A stretch of 21,965 nucleotides of DNA from DASYYE01 sp035946955 (GTDB lineage: Bacteria > Actinomycetota > Actinomycetes > Streptosporangiales > Streptosporangiaceae). Shown one piece after another: positions 14,955 through 21,965 of the stretch (position 1 is the first letter of the stretch; every line of letters starts with the position of its first letter). The DNA is taken from NCBI GenBank assembly GCA_035946955.1, contig DASYYE010000449.1:1-21965 (forward strand), read 5' to 3'. Both the position numbers and the translations under genes were made by a program. The notes beneath the pieces were generated by a model. It did not search any database, had not been told where the DNA came from, and saw only the letters and a program-made list of their open reading frames with translations.

Positions 14955-15752
14955 ATGCGACCCCAAACCCAGCGCGGCCAGGGCCAATGGGCTTTGGACC
15001 AGCGAGAGCCACGCAATGTCGCAGGCCAGCCAGTCCCGGACCGGGACGGCCCGGTGCTGCTGGCAGTGGCCCATGGCAGCCGCGACCCCGCTGCCCAGCA
15101 GTGTGTCCACGCGTTGACCAAGCGCGTGAGGTGGCTCGCCCGAGGGACCAGAGTACGAGCGGCGTTCGTTTCGCATGCAAGGCCGTTGCTGGCGGACGCA
15201 CTGGTGCAGGCCGTCGCTGACGCAGGCACGGACGGCGTTGTCCTTGTGCCCTTGCTGCTGTCCACGGGCTACCACCTCAGCGTCGACATCGGTAATGCCG
15301 CCCTGCAAGCGGGAGTCGCGGCAGCCGGCCCGCTCGGGCCCTCCCCCGGTCTCGTCCCGGCGCTGGCGGACCGGCTCGCGGAGACTGGCGCACCGCCTGG
15401 GACACCGGTCGTCCTCGCTGCCGCGGGATCGAGTGACCCCCGGGCCGCTACCGACACGGCACAGCAGGCAGCGCTGCTAGCAGCCCACCTGCGGGCACCC
15501 GTGGTCCCGGCGTTCGCCACGGCCGCGAAACCAAGCGTGACCGAGGCCGTCGCCGCACTGGCCGCCCGGACAGGGCACCCGGTCGCCGTAGCCTCCTACC
15601 TGCTGGCGCCAGGGCTGTTCCAGGACCGGCTGCACGAGACCGGGGCAGCCTGGGTGAGCGCACCGCTGGGAGACCACCCGGCTGTCGCCGCCGTGGTGGC
15701 CGGCCGGTTCCACGGTGCCGGGTCGCTGCTTACCGGCGACACAGCTGCGTAG
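14955..15752 (+). CDS. Sirohydrochlorin chelatase family protein (CbiX/SirB-like)
   Basis: 265 residues in two homologous halves, as in long CbiX/SirB chelatases. The first half has the metal-site histidines H40 in 'AVAHGSRDPAA' and H107 in 'LLLSTGYHLSVDI'. The second half keeps the fold remnant 'LAAAGSSDPRA' but lacks the histidine, which is normal for single-site enzymes. The family inserts Fe2+ (siroheme) or Co2+ (cobalamin route) into sirohydrochlorin in the cytoplasm. Iron is more likely here because of the cysteine leader upstream. The first 30 residues are unusual, but AAGGA lies 7 nt before this ATG and I see no better start. No sulfite reductase, cysH or other siroheme gene is adjacent. 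Confidence 0.85.
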   Translation: MRPQTQRGQGQWALDQREPRNVAGQPVPDRDGPVLLAVAHGSRDPAAQQCVHALTKRVRWLARGTRVRAAFVSHARPLLADALVQAVADAGTDGVVLVPLLLSTGYHLSVDIGNAALQAGVAAAGPLGPSPGLVPALADRLAETGAPPGTPVVLAAAGSSDPRAATDTAQQAALLAAHLRAPVVPAFATAAKPSVTEAVAALAARTGHPVAVASYLLAPGLFQDRLHETGAAWVSAPLGDHPAVAAVVAGRFHGAGSLLTGDTAA

Positions 15753-15784
15753 CGGCTGTACTGCTGGTGCGCTCCGCCAGCCGC
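15752..15784 (+). terminator. Weak hairpin at the chelatase stop codon
   Basis: GCGGCTG (15752-15758) and CAGCCGC (15778-15784) form a 7-bp stem with a 19-nt loop, starting at the last base of the stop codon. No T-run follows. It may only partially terminate before the next gene. Confidence 0.35.
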
Positions 15785-15845
15785 CACACATGTTTGGGGG
15801 CAGGCGGCCGGGTAGTGGCCGGTGGGATCAGCGACGGAGGATCCC

Positions 15846-16439
15846 ATGACATCCTGGGTATGGATCGTGATCATCATCGCCGTGCTGGCAGTTGTGGCGA
15901 CAGCAGCAGCCCAGACTGCGCGTTGGCGCAAGACGAACGAGTTGCGCCGCGAGTTCGGCCCCGAGTATGACCGGGCGGTCGCGGTTTTCGACAACCGGCG
16001 GGCAGCAGAAGCCAACCTGTGCGCGCGACAGGAGCGCCGTGCCCGGCTCGAAGTCAGGCCGCTCAGCGACACCGCCCGGCAGGGTTTCGCAGCGGAGTGG
16101 CACGGGGTGCAGGAGTGCTTCGTCGACCAGCCCGAACAGGCCGTGACCGCGGCGGGAATCCTCGTGGCCCGGGTCATGGTGCAGCGCGGGTACGTCAGCG
16201 ACGACCAGCAGTCCCGGGTGGACCTGCTGTCGGTGGACTACCCGGACGCGATCGATGACTACCGGACCGCCGCGGGGATCCAGCGGCAGGCCAAAAACGG
16301 GCAAGCCGATACGGAAGACCTTAGAAAGGCAATCGTCCACTACCGCTCACTGTTCGAGGCCCTGCTAGGTGGAGAGGAGCCCACCCCGTCCGACGGCGGC
16401 GTGCCGGGAACGAGCAGCACGGCCCCTGGCAGACGATGA
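15846..16439 (+). CDS. Membrane-anchored conserved hypothetical protein
   Basis: 197 residues. 'MTSWVWIVIIIAVLAVVATA' forms one N-terminal transmembrane helix, followed by a basic stretch 'RWRKTNELRREFG' that favours a cytoplasmic C-terminal domain. The soluble part is helical and contains 'VRPLSDTARQGFAAEWHGVQ', 'FVDQPEQAV', 'AARVMVQRGY'-like text (actual 'VARVMVQRGYVSDD') and 'DYPDAIDDYRTA', a pattern I recall from a widespread actinobacterial family without known function. The C-terminus is Gly/Ser/Pro rich and probably flexible. CGGAGG ends 5 nt before this ATG, which favours it over the in-frame ATG 24 nt upstream. It lies 93 nt after the chelatase gene and 43 nt before the sulfotransferase; co-transcription is possible but unproven. 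Confidence 0.8.
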   Translation: MTSWVWIVIIIAVLAVVATAAAQTARWRKTNELRREFGPEYDRAVAVFDNRRAAEANLCARQERRARLEVRPLSDTARQGFAAEWHGVQECFVDQPEQAVTAAGILVARVMVQRGYVSDDQQSRVDLLSVDYPDAIDDYRTAAGIQRQAKNGQADTEDLRKAIVHYRSLFEALLGGEEPTPSDGGVPGTSSTAPGRR

Positions 16440-16482
16440 CGGCCGCTGAGAGCAGGGACACCTGAGCATCACAGCGCCGCCT

Positions 16483-17382
16483 ATGCTCGGCCGGGTGCCG
16501 CAACGTCCTGTTCGCTACCGCTCATCTGACGAGGACAGTGGGCGCTGGGACGGTTTCCCGTTCCGCGACGGTGACATCGTCATCAGCACCCGGTCCAAGA
16601 GCGGCACCACGTGGATGCAGATGGTCTGCGCGCTGCTGGTGTTCCAGACCCCGGACCTGCCTGAACCGCTCGGACGGCTGTCGCCGTGGCTGGACTGGCT
16701 CGTGACGCCGCGCGAAGAGGTGTACGAGCGGCTCGAGGCCCAGCAGCACCGGCGCGTCATCAAGACCCACACTCCGCTGGACGGGATACCGATCGACCCA
16801 CATGCCACCTACATCGTGGTCGCCCGGCACCCCCTGGACATGGCGGTCTCCCTGTACCACCAGGGAAACAACATCAACCGCGCGCGGATGGCGCAGCTCA
16901 TCGGCCAGCCCGAGCCGGCCAGCCTACCGGCGGAGCGCCCACCGCTGCACGAATGGCTGCTGCGGTGGATCGGCAAAGACGCCGACCCGCGGGAGAGCCT
17001 GGACTCGCTGCCCGGGGTGATGTGGCACCTGAACGACGCGTGGGCCCGGCGCCGCGAGCCGAACGTGCTGCTTGCCCACTACGCTGACCTGTCCGCCGAC
17101 CTGGCGGGCGAGATGCGCCGTTTGGCGGCGCGGCTGGGCGTCGATGTGCCTGAGCAGGCCTGGCCGGGCCTGGTGAATGCCGCGACCTTCGAGCAGATGC
17201 GGGCCGGTGCTGAGCGGGCCACCGAACCCAATGGCGTGCTGAAGAGCGCTGCCGCGTTCTTCCGGCGAGGCAGGTCCGGCGAAGGGCAGGAGACCCTCAC
17301 CGAGGATGAAGTCGCCCGCTACCACACCCGGACCGCACAGCTCGCACCCCCGGACCTGCTCACCTGGCTGAACCGCCTATGA
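16483..17382 (+). CDS. PAPS-dependent sulfotransferase
   Basis: 299 residues, normal for cytosolic-type sulfotransferases (Sulfotransfer_1). The PAPS 5'-phosphosulfate loop is 'RSKSGTTWMQMV' (K39 to W44). The catalytic base is H96 in 'VIKTHTPLDGIP'. The 3'-phosphate site is 'VVARHPLDMAVSLYHQ', with R115 and S123. The late 'FFRRGRSGEGQETLTEDEV' fits the C-terminal PAPS-binding region (RKG-like). The enzyme moves a sulfuryl group from PAPS to a hydroxyl or amine of a small acceptor, which cannot be predicted. No good ribosome binding site precedes the ATG at 16483, and GTG at 16495 is a possible start. It converges on argS with a 32-nt gap that holds no obvious terminator. PAPS supply and the cysteine-leader chelatase upstream share a sulfur theme. 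Confidence 0.9.
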   Translation: MLGRVPQRPVRYRSSDEDSGRWDGFPFRDGDIVISTRSKSGTTWMQMVCALLVFQTPDLPEPLGRLSPWLDWLVTPREEVYERLEAQQHRRVIKTHTPLDGIPIDPHATYIVVARHPLDMAVSLYHQGNNINRARMAQLIGQPEPASLPAERPPLHEWLLRWIGKDADPRESLDSLPGVMWHLNDAWARRREPNVLLAHYADLSADLAGEMRRLAARLGVDVPEQAWPGLVNAATFEQMRAGAERATEPNGVLKSAAAFFRRGRSGEGQETLTEDEVARYHTRTAQLAPPDLLTWLNRL

Positions 17383-17414
17383 CCGGCCGGTGCCGACGAC
17401 ACGGAGGACCGCGG

Positions 17415-19073
17415 TCAGAGTCTTTCGGGGGCGCTGACGCCGAGCAGGCCGAGGCCGTTGGCCAGCACGACCCTGGCCGCCTCGGCCAGCCACAGCCGTG
17501 CACGGCCCAGGTCGGTGAAGGGCTCGTCCCCCATGGGCAGCACCCGGCACGCGTCGTAGAACCGGTGGTAGGTGCCGGCGAGGTCTTCCAGGTACCTCGC
17601 GACACGGTGCGGCTGGCGCAGTTCGGCGGCACTCGAGACCACGCTCGGGAACTCCGCAAGCGCCAGCAGGAGGTCGTTCTCCCGGTCGTGGGTGAGCAAG
17701 CTGGGGTCATAGCCGCTGCCGCGGGAGATCCCCGCCTCGGCAGCATTGCGCATCAGGGATGCGACCCTGGCGTGCGCGTACTGCACGTAGTAGACGGGGT
17801 TGTCGTTGCTGCGGCGGGTCCACAGGTCCAGGTCGAGGTCGATGGTGGAGTCGATCGAGTACCTGGCCAGCGCGTACCGGGCCGCGTCAACCCCGATCGC
17901 TCCGACGATGTCGTCGATGGTCACCACGGTGCCGGCGCGTTTCGACATCCGGACCGGCTGGCCGTCACGCAGCAGGTTCACCAGCTGCCCGATGAGCACC
18001 TCGAGGGTCTGGTCCGGGTCATCGCCGAAACAGGCCGCGACCGCGCGCAGCCGGCCGATGTAGCCGTGGTGGTCGGCGCCCAGCATGATCACGACTTTGC
18101 CGAAGCCCCGGGCACGCTTGTCGAGGTAGTAGGCGCAGTCGGCGGCGAAGTAGGTGACCTCACCGTTGCTCCGCACGTAGACCCGGTCCTTGTCGTCGCC
18201 AAAATCCGTGGTGCGGACCCAGACCGCCCCGTCGGCCTCATAGACGTGGCCGCCCTCGCGCAGCCTCACCAGGGCGGAGTCGAGCTCACCGCTGTCGTGG
18301 AGGGCCTTCTCATTGAAGTAGGTGTCGAAGTGCACGCCGAAGTTCACGAGCGACGTCTTGATCTCGTCGAACATCAGGGCGACGCCCTCGGACCTGAAGA
18401 CCTCCAGGGCCACATCGCGTGGCTCGTCCAGCAGTCCCGGGCGCCCGCGCAGGACCGTCTCGGCGATCTCGGACATGTACTCACCGACGTAACCGTCGTC
18501 CGGGACGGGCTCATGCCGCGCGACGGCAAGCAGGGACTCGGCGAACCGGTCGATCTGCACTCCCGCGTCATTGAAGTAGTACTCGGTGCCGACCTCGGCC
18601 CCTGCCGCATGCAGCAGCCTGGCCAGGGCGTCCCCGACCGCGGCCCACCGCACGCCACCGATGTGGATCGGGCCCGTCGGGTTGGCCGACACGAATTCCA
18701 GGTTGACCCGCTGGCCCGCCAGAGCCGTGCCGTGCCCGTATGCGCTGCCCTGCTCGATGACGGTGCCCGCGACCGTGCCCGTCGCCGCCGACCGCAGCGT
18801 GATGTTGAGGAACCCCGGGCCTGCGACCTCCACGCTCTTGACCGCCGGGTCACCCGCGAGCTTGTCCGCGACTGCCTTTGCGAGCTCTTGCGGCGGTAGG
18901 CCGGCCTTTTTCGCGACCTGGAGGGCGAGCGTCGAGGCGTAGTCCCCGTGCTCTGGGTTCCTGGGCCGCTCCACACTCGTGGCCGAGGGCAGTACCGACG
19001 GGTCCAGGCCCCGCTCGGACAGCACGGCCGCGGCCGCGGTCAGGACAGCGTCAGCAAGCTGCGAAGGGGTCAC
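17415..19073 (-). CDS. argS: Arginyl-tRNA synthetase
   Basis: 552 residues, a typical ArgRS length. Class I signatures are present: HIGH as 'NPTGPIHIGGVRWAAVGDA' (H137), and KMSKS as 'RMSKRAGTVVTIDDI' (K378). An N-terminal Add-1-like domain precedes the catalytic core ('PEHGDYASTLALQVAKKAG'), and the C-terminal anticodon-binding helical domain starts around 430 and ends '..GLLGVSAPERL'. The enzyme charges tRNA-Arg using ATP in the cytoplasm and is normally essential and single-copy. GTG start chosen where family similarity begins ('VTPSQLADAVLTAA'); no clear ribosome binding site precedes it, so it may be leaderless. The frame stays open upstream to 19469 across the divergent regulator, which I reject as coding. 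Convergent with the sulfotransferase, divergent from the SARP gene. Confidence 0.97.
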   Translation of the reverse strand: MTPSQLADAVLTAAAAVLSERGLDPSVLPSATSVERPRNPEHGDYASTLALQVAKKAGLPPQELAKAVADKLAGDPAVKSVEVAGPGFLNITLRSAATGTVAGTVIEQGSAYGHGTALAGQRVNLEFVSANPTGPIHIGGVRWAAVGDALARLLHAAGAEVGTEYYFNDAGVQIDRFAESLLAVARHEPVPDDGYVGEYMSEIAETVLRGRPGLLDEPRDVALEVFRSEGVALMFDEIKTSLVNFGVHFDTYFNEKALHDSGELDSALVRLREGGHVYEADGAVWVRTTDFGDDKDRVYVRSNGEVTYFAADCAYYLDKRARGFGKVVIMLGADHHGYIGRLRAVAACFGDDPDQTLEVLIGQLVNLLRDGQPVRMSKRAGTVVTIDDIVGAIGVDAARYALARYSIDSTIDLDLDLWTRRSNDNPVYYVQYAHARVASLMRNAAEAGISRGSGYDPSLLTHDRENDLLLALAEFPSVVSSAAELRQPHRVARYLEDLAGTYHRFYDACRVLPMGDEPFTDLGRARLWLAEAARVVLANGLGLLGVSAPERL

Positions 19074-19212
19074 GCGCCACAATCGTAGTAGCTCACCTGG
19101 GGTCACGCCTTCGCATAGACCTGTCCTGGGCTGAGCCAGGGTGTTCGGCGGGGCGTGCCCATGCCACCACTGGGCGCCAGGATGTGGGAAAGTCGGCTGG
19201 GAGGTTTGTGCC

Positions 19213-21965
19213 GTGCGGGCGGAGTTCAGAGTGCTTGGCCCGTTGTGCGTGCAAGCTGGGAACCTAGCCGTCCAGGTGACCGCGGGCAGGCAGCGGGTGG
19301 TGCTGGCAACGCTGGCGATCCGTGCCGGGCGCGTTGTGTCCTTCGAGGAACTGGCCGAGGCGCTCTGGGACGAGACCCCGCCACCCAATGCGCGGGTCGC
19401 CGTCCGCAACCACGTCAAGCGACTCCGGCAGGTGCTTGGCAGTGCGGGCGGGCGCATCGTCACGCGCACCCCCGGCTACCTGCTCGAAGCCGATGACGAT
19501 GACGTAGACCTGCTGGCTTTCACCCGGCTGTGCCGGGAGGGCGGGGCTGCCGCCCGCGCTGGTGCATGGCCGGAGGCGTCGGTCTTGCTGGGTGACGCGC
19601 TCGCGTTGTGGCGCGGGACGCCATTGGCGGACGTGCCCTCCCGGATGCTGCGGGACGAGCACGGGCCGGTGCTGGAGTCGTTGCGGCTGCAGGCGGTCGA
19701 GTGGTGGCATGAAGCCGGGTTACGCCTAGGCAAGCACGGGGAGCTGGTTTCCGAGCTGGGGGCGCTGACCAGGGAACACCCGCTGCGCGAACGGTTCCGC
19801 GCACAGTACATGCTGGCCCTGTACCGGTGCGGCCGGCAGAGCGATGCACTGGCCGCCTACCGTAGCGCCCGGACCGCGCTGGTCGAGGAACTCGGTATCG
19901 AGCCAGGCCCGGACCTGCAAGACCTCCACCAGCGGATCCTGGACGCCGACCCGGACCTGCTGCTGGAGGCCACGGCAGCCACCGGCACCAGCCCGCCCGG
20001 CCCGCAGACCGGGGCCGCGGCCAGCCCGGGGGGGCTGGCGCCCACAGTGCCCCGCCAGCTGCCCGCGGACCTACGGCACTTCGCGGGCCGCCGCAGTGAG
20101 CTCAACGCGCTCGCCGGGCTGCTCGCGGAGGTCGGCCGGCCAGGCGGCACGGTGGTGATCTCGGCGATCGACGGGACCGCAGGGGTCGGCAAGACAACAC
20201 TGGCCGTGCACTGGGCACACCTGGTGGCCAGCGATTTCCCGGACGGGCAGCTGTATGTGAACCTCCGCGGCTTCGACTCCTCTGGCGCGCCCGTGACAGC
20301 CCCTGACGTGGTCCGCGACTTCCTCGCCGCACTCGGCACACCGTGTGAGCAGGTCCCCGCCAGCCCGCAGGCCCAGGCCGCCCTGTACCGCACCATCGTG
20401 GCCGGCAAGCGCCTGCTCATCGTGCTGGACAACGCCCGCGACGTGGACCAGGTGCGCCCGCTGCTGCCGGGCTCACCCGGGTGCCTGGTGCTCGTGACGA
20501 GCCGGGCCGGGCTGACCGGCCTGGCTGCTACCGACGGCGCTCACCTGATGGTCCTGGACATGCTGGACGAACAGGATGCGCGCGCCTTGCTGGCCTGCCG
20601 TCTCGGTGCCGCCCGCATGGCTGCCGAGCAGACGGCCGCCGACGAGGTGATCGGGCTGTGTGCGCGGCTGCCGCTGGCTTTGAGCATCGCCGGGGCCCGC
20701 GCGGCGGCCCGGCCCCGGTTCCCGCTGGCCGTGCTGGCTGGCGAGCTACGCGATGCTGGCGGGCGGCTGGACGCCTTGGACACCGGTGAGGCCACCAGCA
20801 GCGTCCGGGCGGTCTTCTCCTGGTCCTACCAGGAGCTGAGCCAGGAGGCAGCCAGGGTGTTCCGGTTGCTCGGGCTGCACCCGGGGCCAGACGTGTCGGC
20901 ACCCGCAGCCGCCAGCCTGGCTGGGCTCCCCCCGCCACGTGCCCGGGCTGCACTGCATGAACTGACCCGGGCCAGCCTGATCGCCGAGCAGATGCCCGGC
21001 CGGTATGTCATGCACGACCTGCTCCGCGTGTACGCGTCGGAACTGGCCGAGGCCACCGACCCGGTACCGGAGCGCCAAGCCGCACGCCACCGGATGCTCG
21101 ACCACTACCTCTACAGCGCCAATGCCGCGGCTGTCCCGCTCGACCCGGTCCAGGAGACCTACACCACCGGCCCACCCCAATCCGGCGTCACGCCGGAACC
21201 CGTCGGTGACCGCGACCAGGGGCTGGCCTGGTTCGCGACCGAGGACAAGGTGCTGCTGGCCGTCGCCCAGCACGCGGCCGAGACGAGCTTCGACTCCCAT
21301 GCGCAGCGGCTCGCCTGGACCCTGCTGACCTACTTCGACCGGGTCGGCAACTGGCAGGGCATGGCCACTCTGCAGCGCATCGCGCTGGCCTGCTCACGGC
21401 GTCTCGGTGACCTGGCGGGGCAGGCCCATGCGCACCGCAACCTGGCCCGCGGCCATCTCCGGCTGGGCCAGGCTGACGAGGCACAGGCGCACCTGGCACA
21501 GGCGGTCAGGCTTTCCCGGCGTCTCGGCGACCCGGTCGGGGAGGCCCAGGCCCACCTCAGCCTGAGCGTGGCATTCCACAGCACGTGCGAACCGCATGAG
21601 TCGTTGCGCGCCAGCCAGCGCGCCCTGGAACTGGCCGAGGCCGCGGGCAACCCCGTGCTGTGGGCCATGGCCTGCAACAACGTCGGGTACAACTTCGCAA
21701 AGCTGGGTGACCTCCGCCAGGCACTGACCTACTGCCGGCGGGCACTCAAGGAGCACCGCCAGGTGGGCCGGCCCTCCACCCTGGAGGCGACCACCTGGGA
21801 CAGCCTGGGGTACATCTATCACCACCTCGGTGACCACCAGCAGGCCACCAGGAGTTACCTGCGCGCCATAGACCTGTTCCGTCAGCTCGGCGTCAGGTAC
21901 CAGCAGGCCGAGAGCCTGAGCCACCTCGGCGATGTCTACGACGCGGCCGGTGACACGCTGGCGTC
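19213..21965 (+). CDS. SARP-NB-ARC-TPR transcriptional regulator, AfsR-like (3' end outside window)
   Basis: The frame is open from the GTG at 19213 to the window edge, 917 codons. GGGAGG lies 8 nt upstream. Residues 1-90 are an OmpR-type winged helix ('FRVLGPLCVQAG', 'AVRNHVKRLRQVLG'), and 95-245 form the bacterial transcriptional activation domain ending 'ELGIEPGPDLQDLHQRIL'. A Pro/Gly/Ala linker leads to an NB-ARC ATPase with Walker A 'GTAGVGKTT' (321-329), Walker B 'RLLIVLDNARD' (near 400) and 'LPLALSIAGARAAA'. TPR units follow from about 700 ('AHRNLARGHLRLGQADEAQA', 'LGYIYHHLGDHQQATRSYL'). The last TPRs are missing only because of the window edge. Such proteins are signal-dependent transcription activators, often of secondary-metabolite clusters. 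Targets are not visible here; they may lie to the right. Confidence 0.93.
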   Translation, partial: MRAEFRVLGPLCVQAGNLAVQVTAGRQRVVLATLAIRAGRVVSFEELAEALWDETPPPNARVAVRNHVKRLRQVLGSAGGRIVTRTPGYLLEADDDDVDLLAFTRLCREGGAAARAGAWPEASVLLGDALALWRGTPLADVPSRMLRDEHGPVLESLRLQAVEWWHEAGLRLGKHGELVSELGALTREHPLRERFRAQYMLALYRCGRQSDALAAYRSARTALVEELGIEPGPDLQDLHQRILDADPDLLLEATAATGTSPPGPQTGAAASPGGLAPTVPRQLPADLRHFAGRRSELNALAGLLAEVGRPGGTVVISAIDGTAGVGKTTLAVHWAHLVASDFPDGQLYVNLRGFDSSGAPVTAPDVVRDFLAALGTPCEQVPASPQAQAALYRTIVAGKRLLIVLDNARDVDQVRPLLPGSPGCLVLVTSRAGLTGLAATDGAHLMVLDMLDEQDARALLACRLGAARMAAEQTAADEVIGLCARLPLALSIAGARAAARPRFPLAVLAGELRDAGGRLDALDTGEATSSVRAVFSWSYQELSQEAARVFRLLGLHPGPDVSAPAAASLAGLPPPRARAALHELTRASLIAEQMPGRYVMHDLLRVYASELAEATDPVPERQAARHRMLDHYLYSANAAAVPLDPVQETYTTGPPQSGVTPEPVGDRDQGLAWFATEDKVLLAVAQHAAETSFDSHAQRLAWTLLTYFDRVGNWQGMATLQRIALACSRRLGDLAGQAHAHRNLARGHLRLGQADEAQAHLAQAVRLSRRLGDPVGEAQAHLSLSVAFHSTCEPHESLRASQRALELAEAAGNPVLWAMACNNVGYNFAKLGDLRQALTYCRRALKEHRQVGRPSTLEATTWDSLGYIYHHLGDHQQATRSYLRAIDLFRQLGVRYQQAESLSHLGDVYDAAGDTLA

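Noticed and set aside
17379..18899. 506-codon plus-strand frame opposite argS
   Set aside because: It lies antisense to a fully recognisable ArgRS and has a Val/Gly/Arg-biased shadow composition.
19125..19140. CCTGG/CCAGG hairpin in the argS-SARP spacer
   Set aside because: Only a 5-bp stem; too short to call as an operator or terminator.
19074..19469. N-terminal extension of argS
   Set aside because: It runs antisense through the DNA-binding domain of the SARP gene, and ArgRS proteins start near 'TPSQLADAV'.

Overview
The window reads as chromosomal DNA of a high-GC actinomycete. The evidence is the GC-rich coding sequence, frequent GTG starts behind GGAGG-type ribosome binding sites, mycobacterial-style acyl-CoA dehydrogenases (FadE5-like and a fused FadE34/FadE6-like enzyme), an AfsR-type SARP regulator, and a leader peptide of the actinobacterial sulfur-gene type. 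I cannot name the genus. All calls come from reading the sequence; no database search was run.

Left part (1-7532, minus strand). Read in the direction of transcription: a FadE5-like acyl-CoA dehydrogenase, a 99-nt gap, then a tight cluster of an MFS transporter, a sphingosine-1-phosphate-lyase-like PLP enzyme, an FGGY carbohydrate kinase and a WD40 protein cut by the window edge. The transporter, lyase and kinase genes are separated by 10 and 2 nt, and ribosome binding sites overlap the preceding stop codons. They look like one uptake, phosphorylation and cleavage module that is not a textbook pathway.

Middle (7533-12944). Facing away from fadE5 is a fused tandem acyl-CoA dehydrogenase. The divergent spacer carries AGTA/TACT inverted repeats, and a related 29-bp block recurs before the next gene. 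That gene encodes an exported beta-propeller protein with three Ig-like ASH-type domains and ends in a strong hairpin.

Right part (12945-21965). A small coiled-coil protein is followed by a tnpB-only IS200/IS605-type element whose hairpin ends are visible. Next comes a cysteine-rich leader peptide that I read as a sulfur-responsive attenuator, placed directly before a CbiX/SirB-type sirohydrochlorin chelatase. A membrane-anchored conserved hypothetical protein, a PAPS-dependent sulfotransferase, arginyl-tRNA synthetase (convergent with the sulfotransferase) and a divergent SARP-NB-ARC-TPR regulator cut by the right edge complete the window.

Most notable: the kinase-lyase-transporter operon, the cysteine leader before a lone chelatase, the shared operator-like block at 7587 and 9976, and the tnpB element with a predictable guide position.
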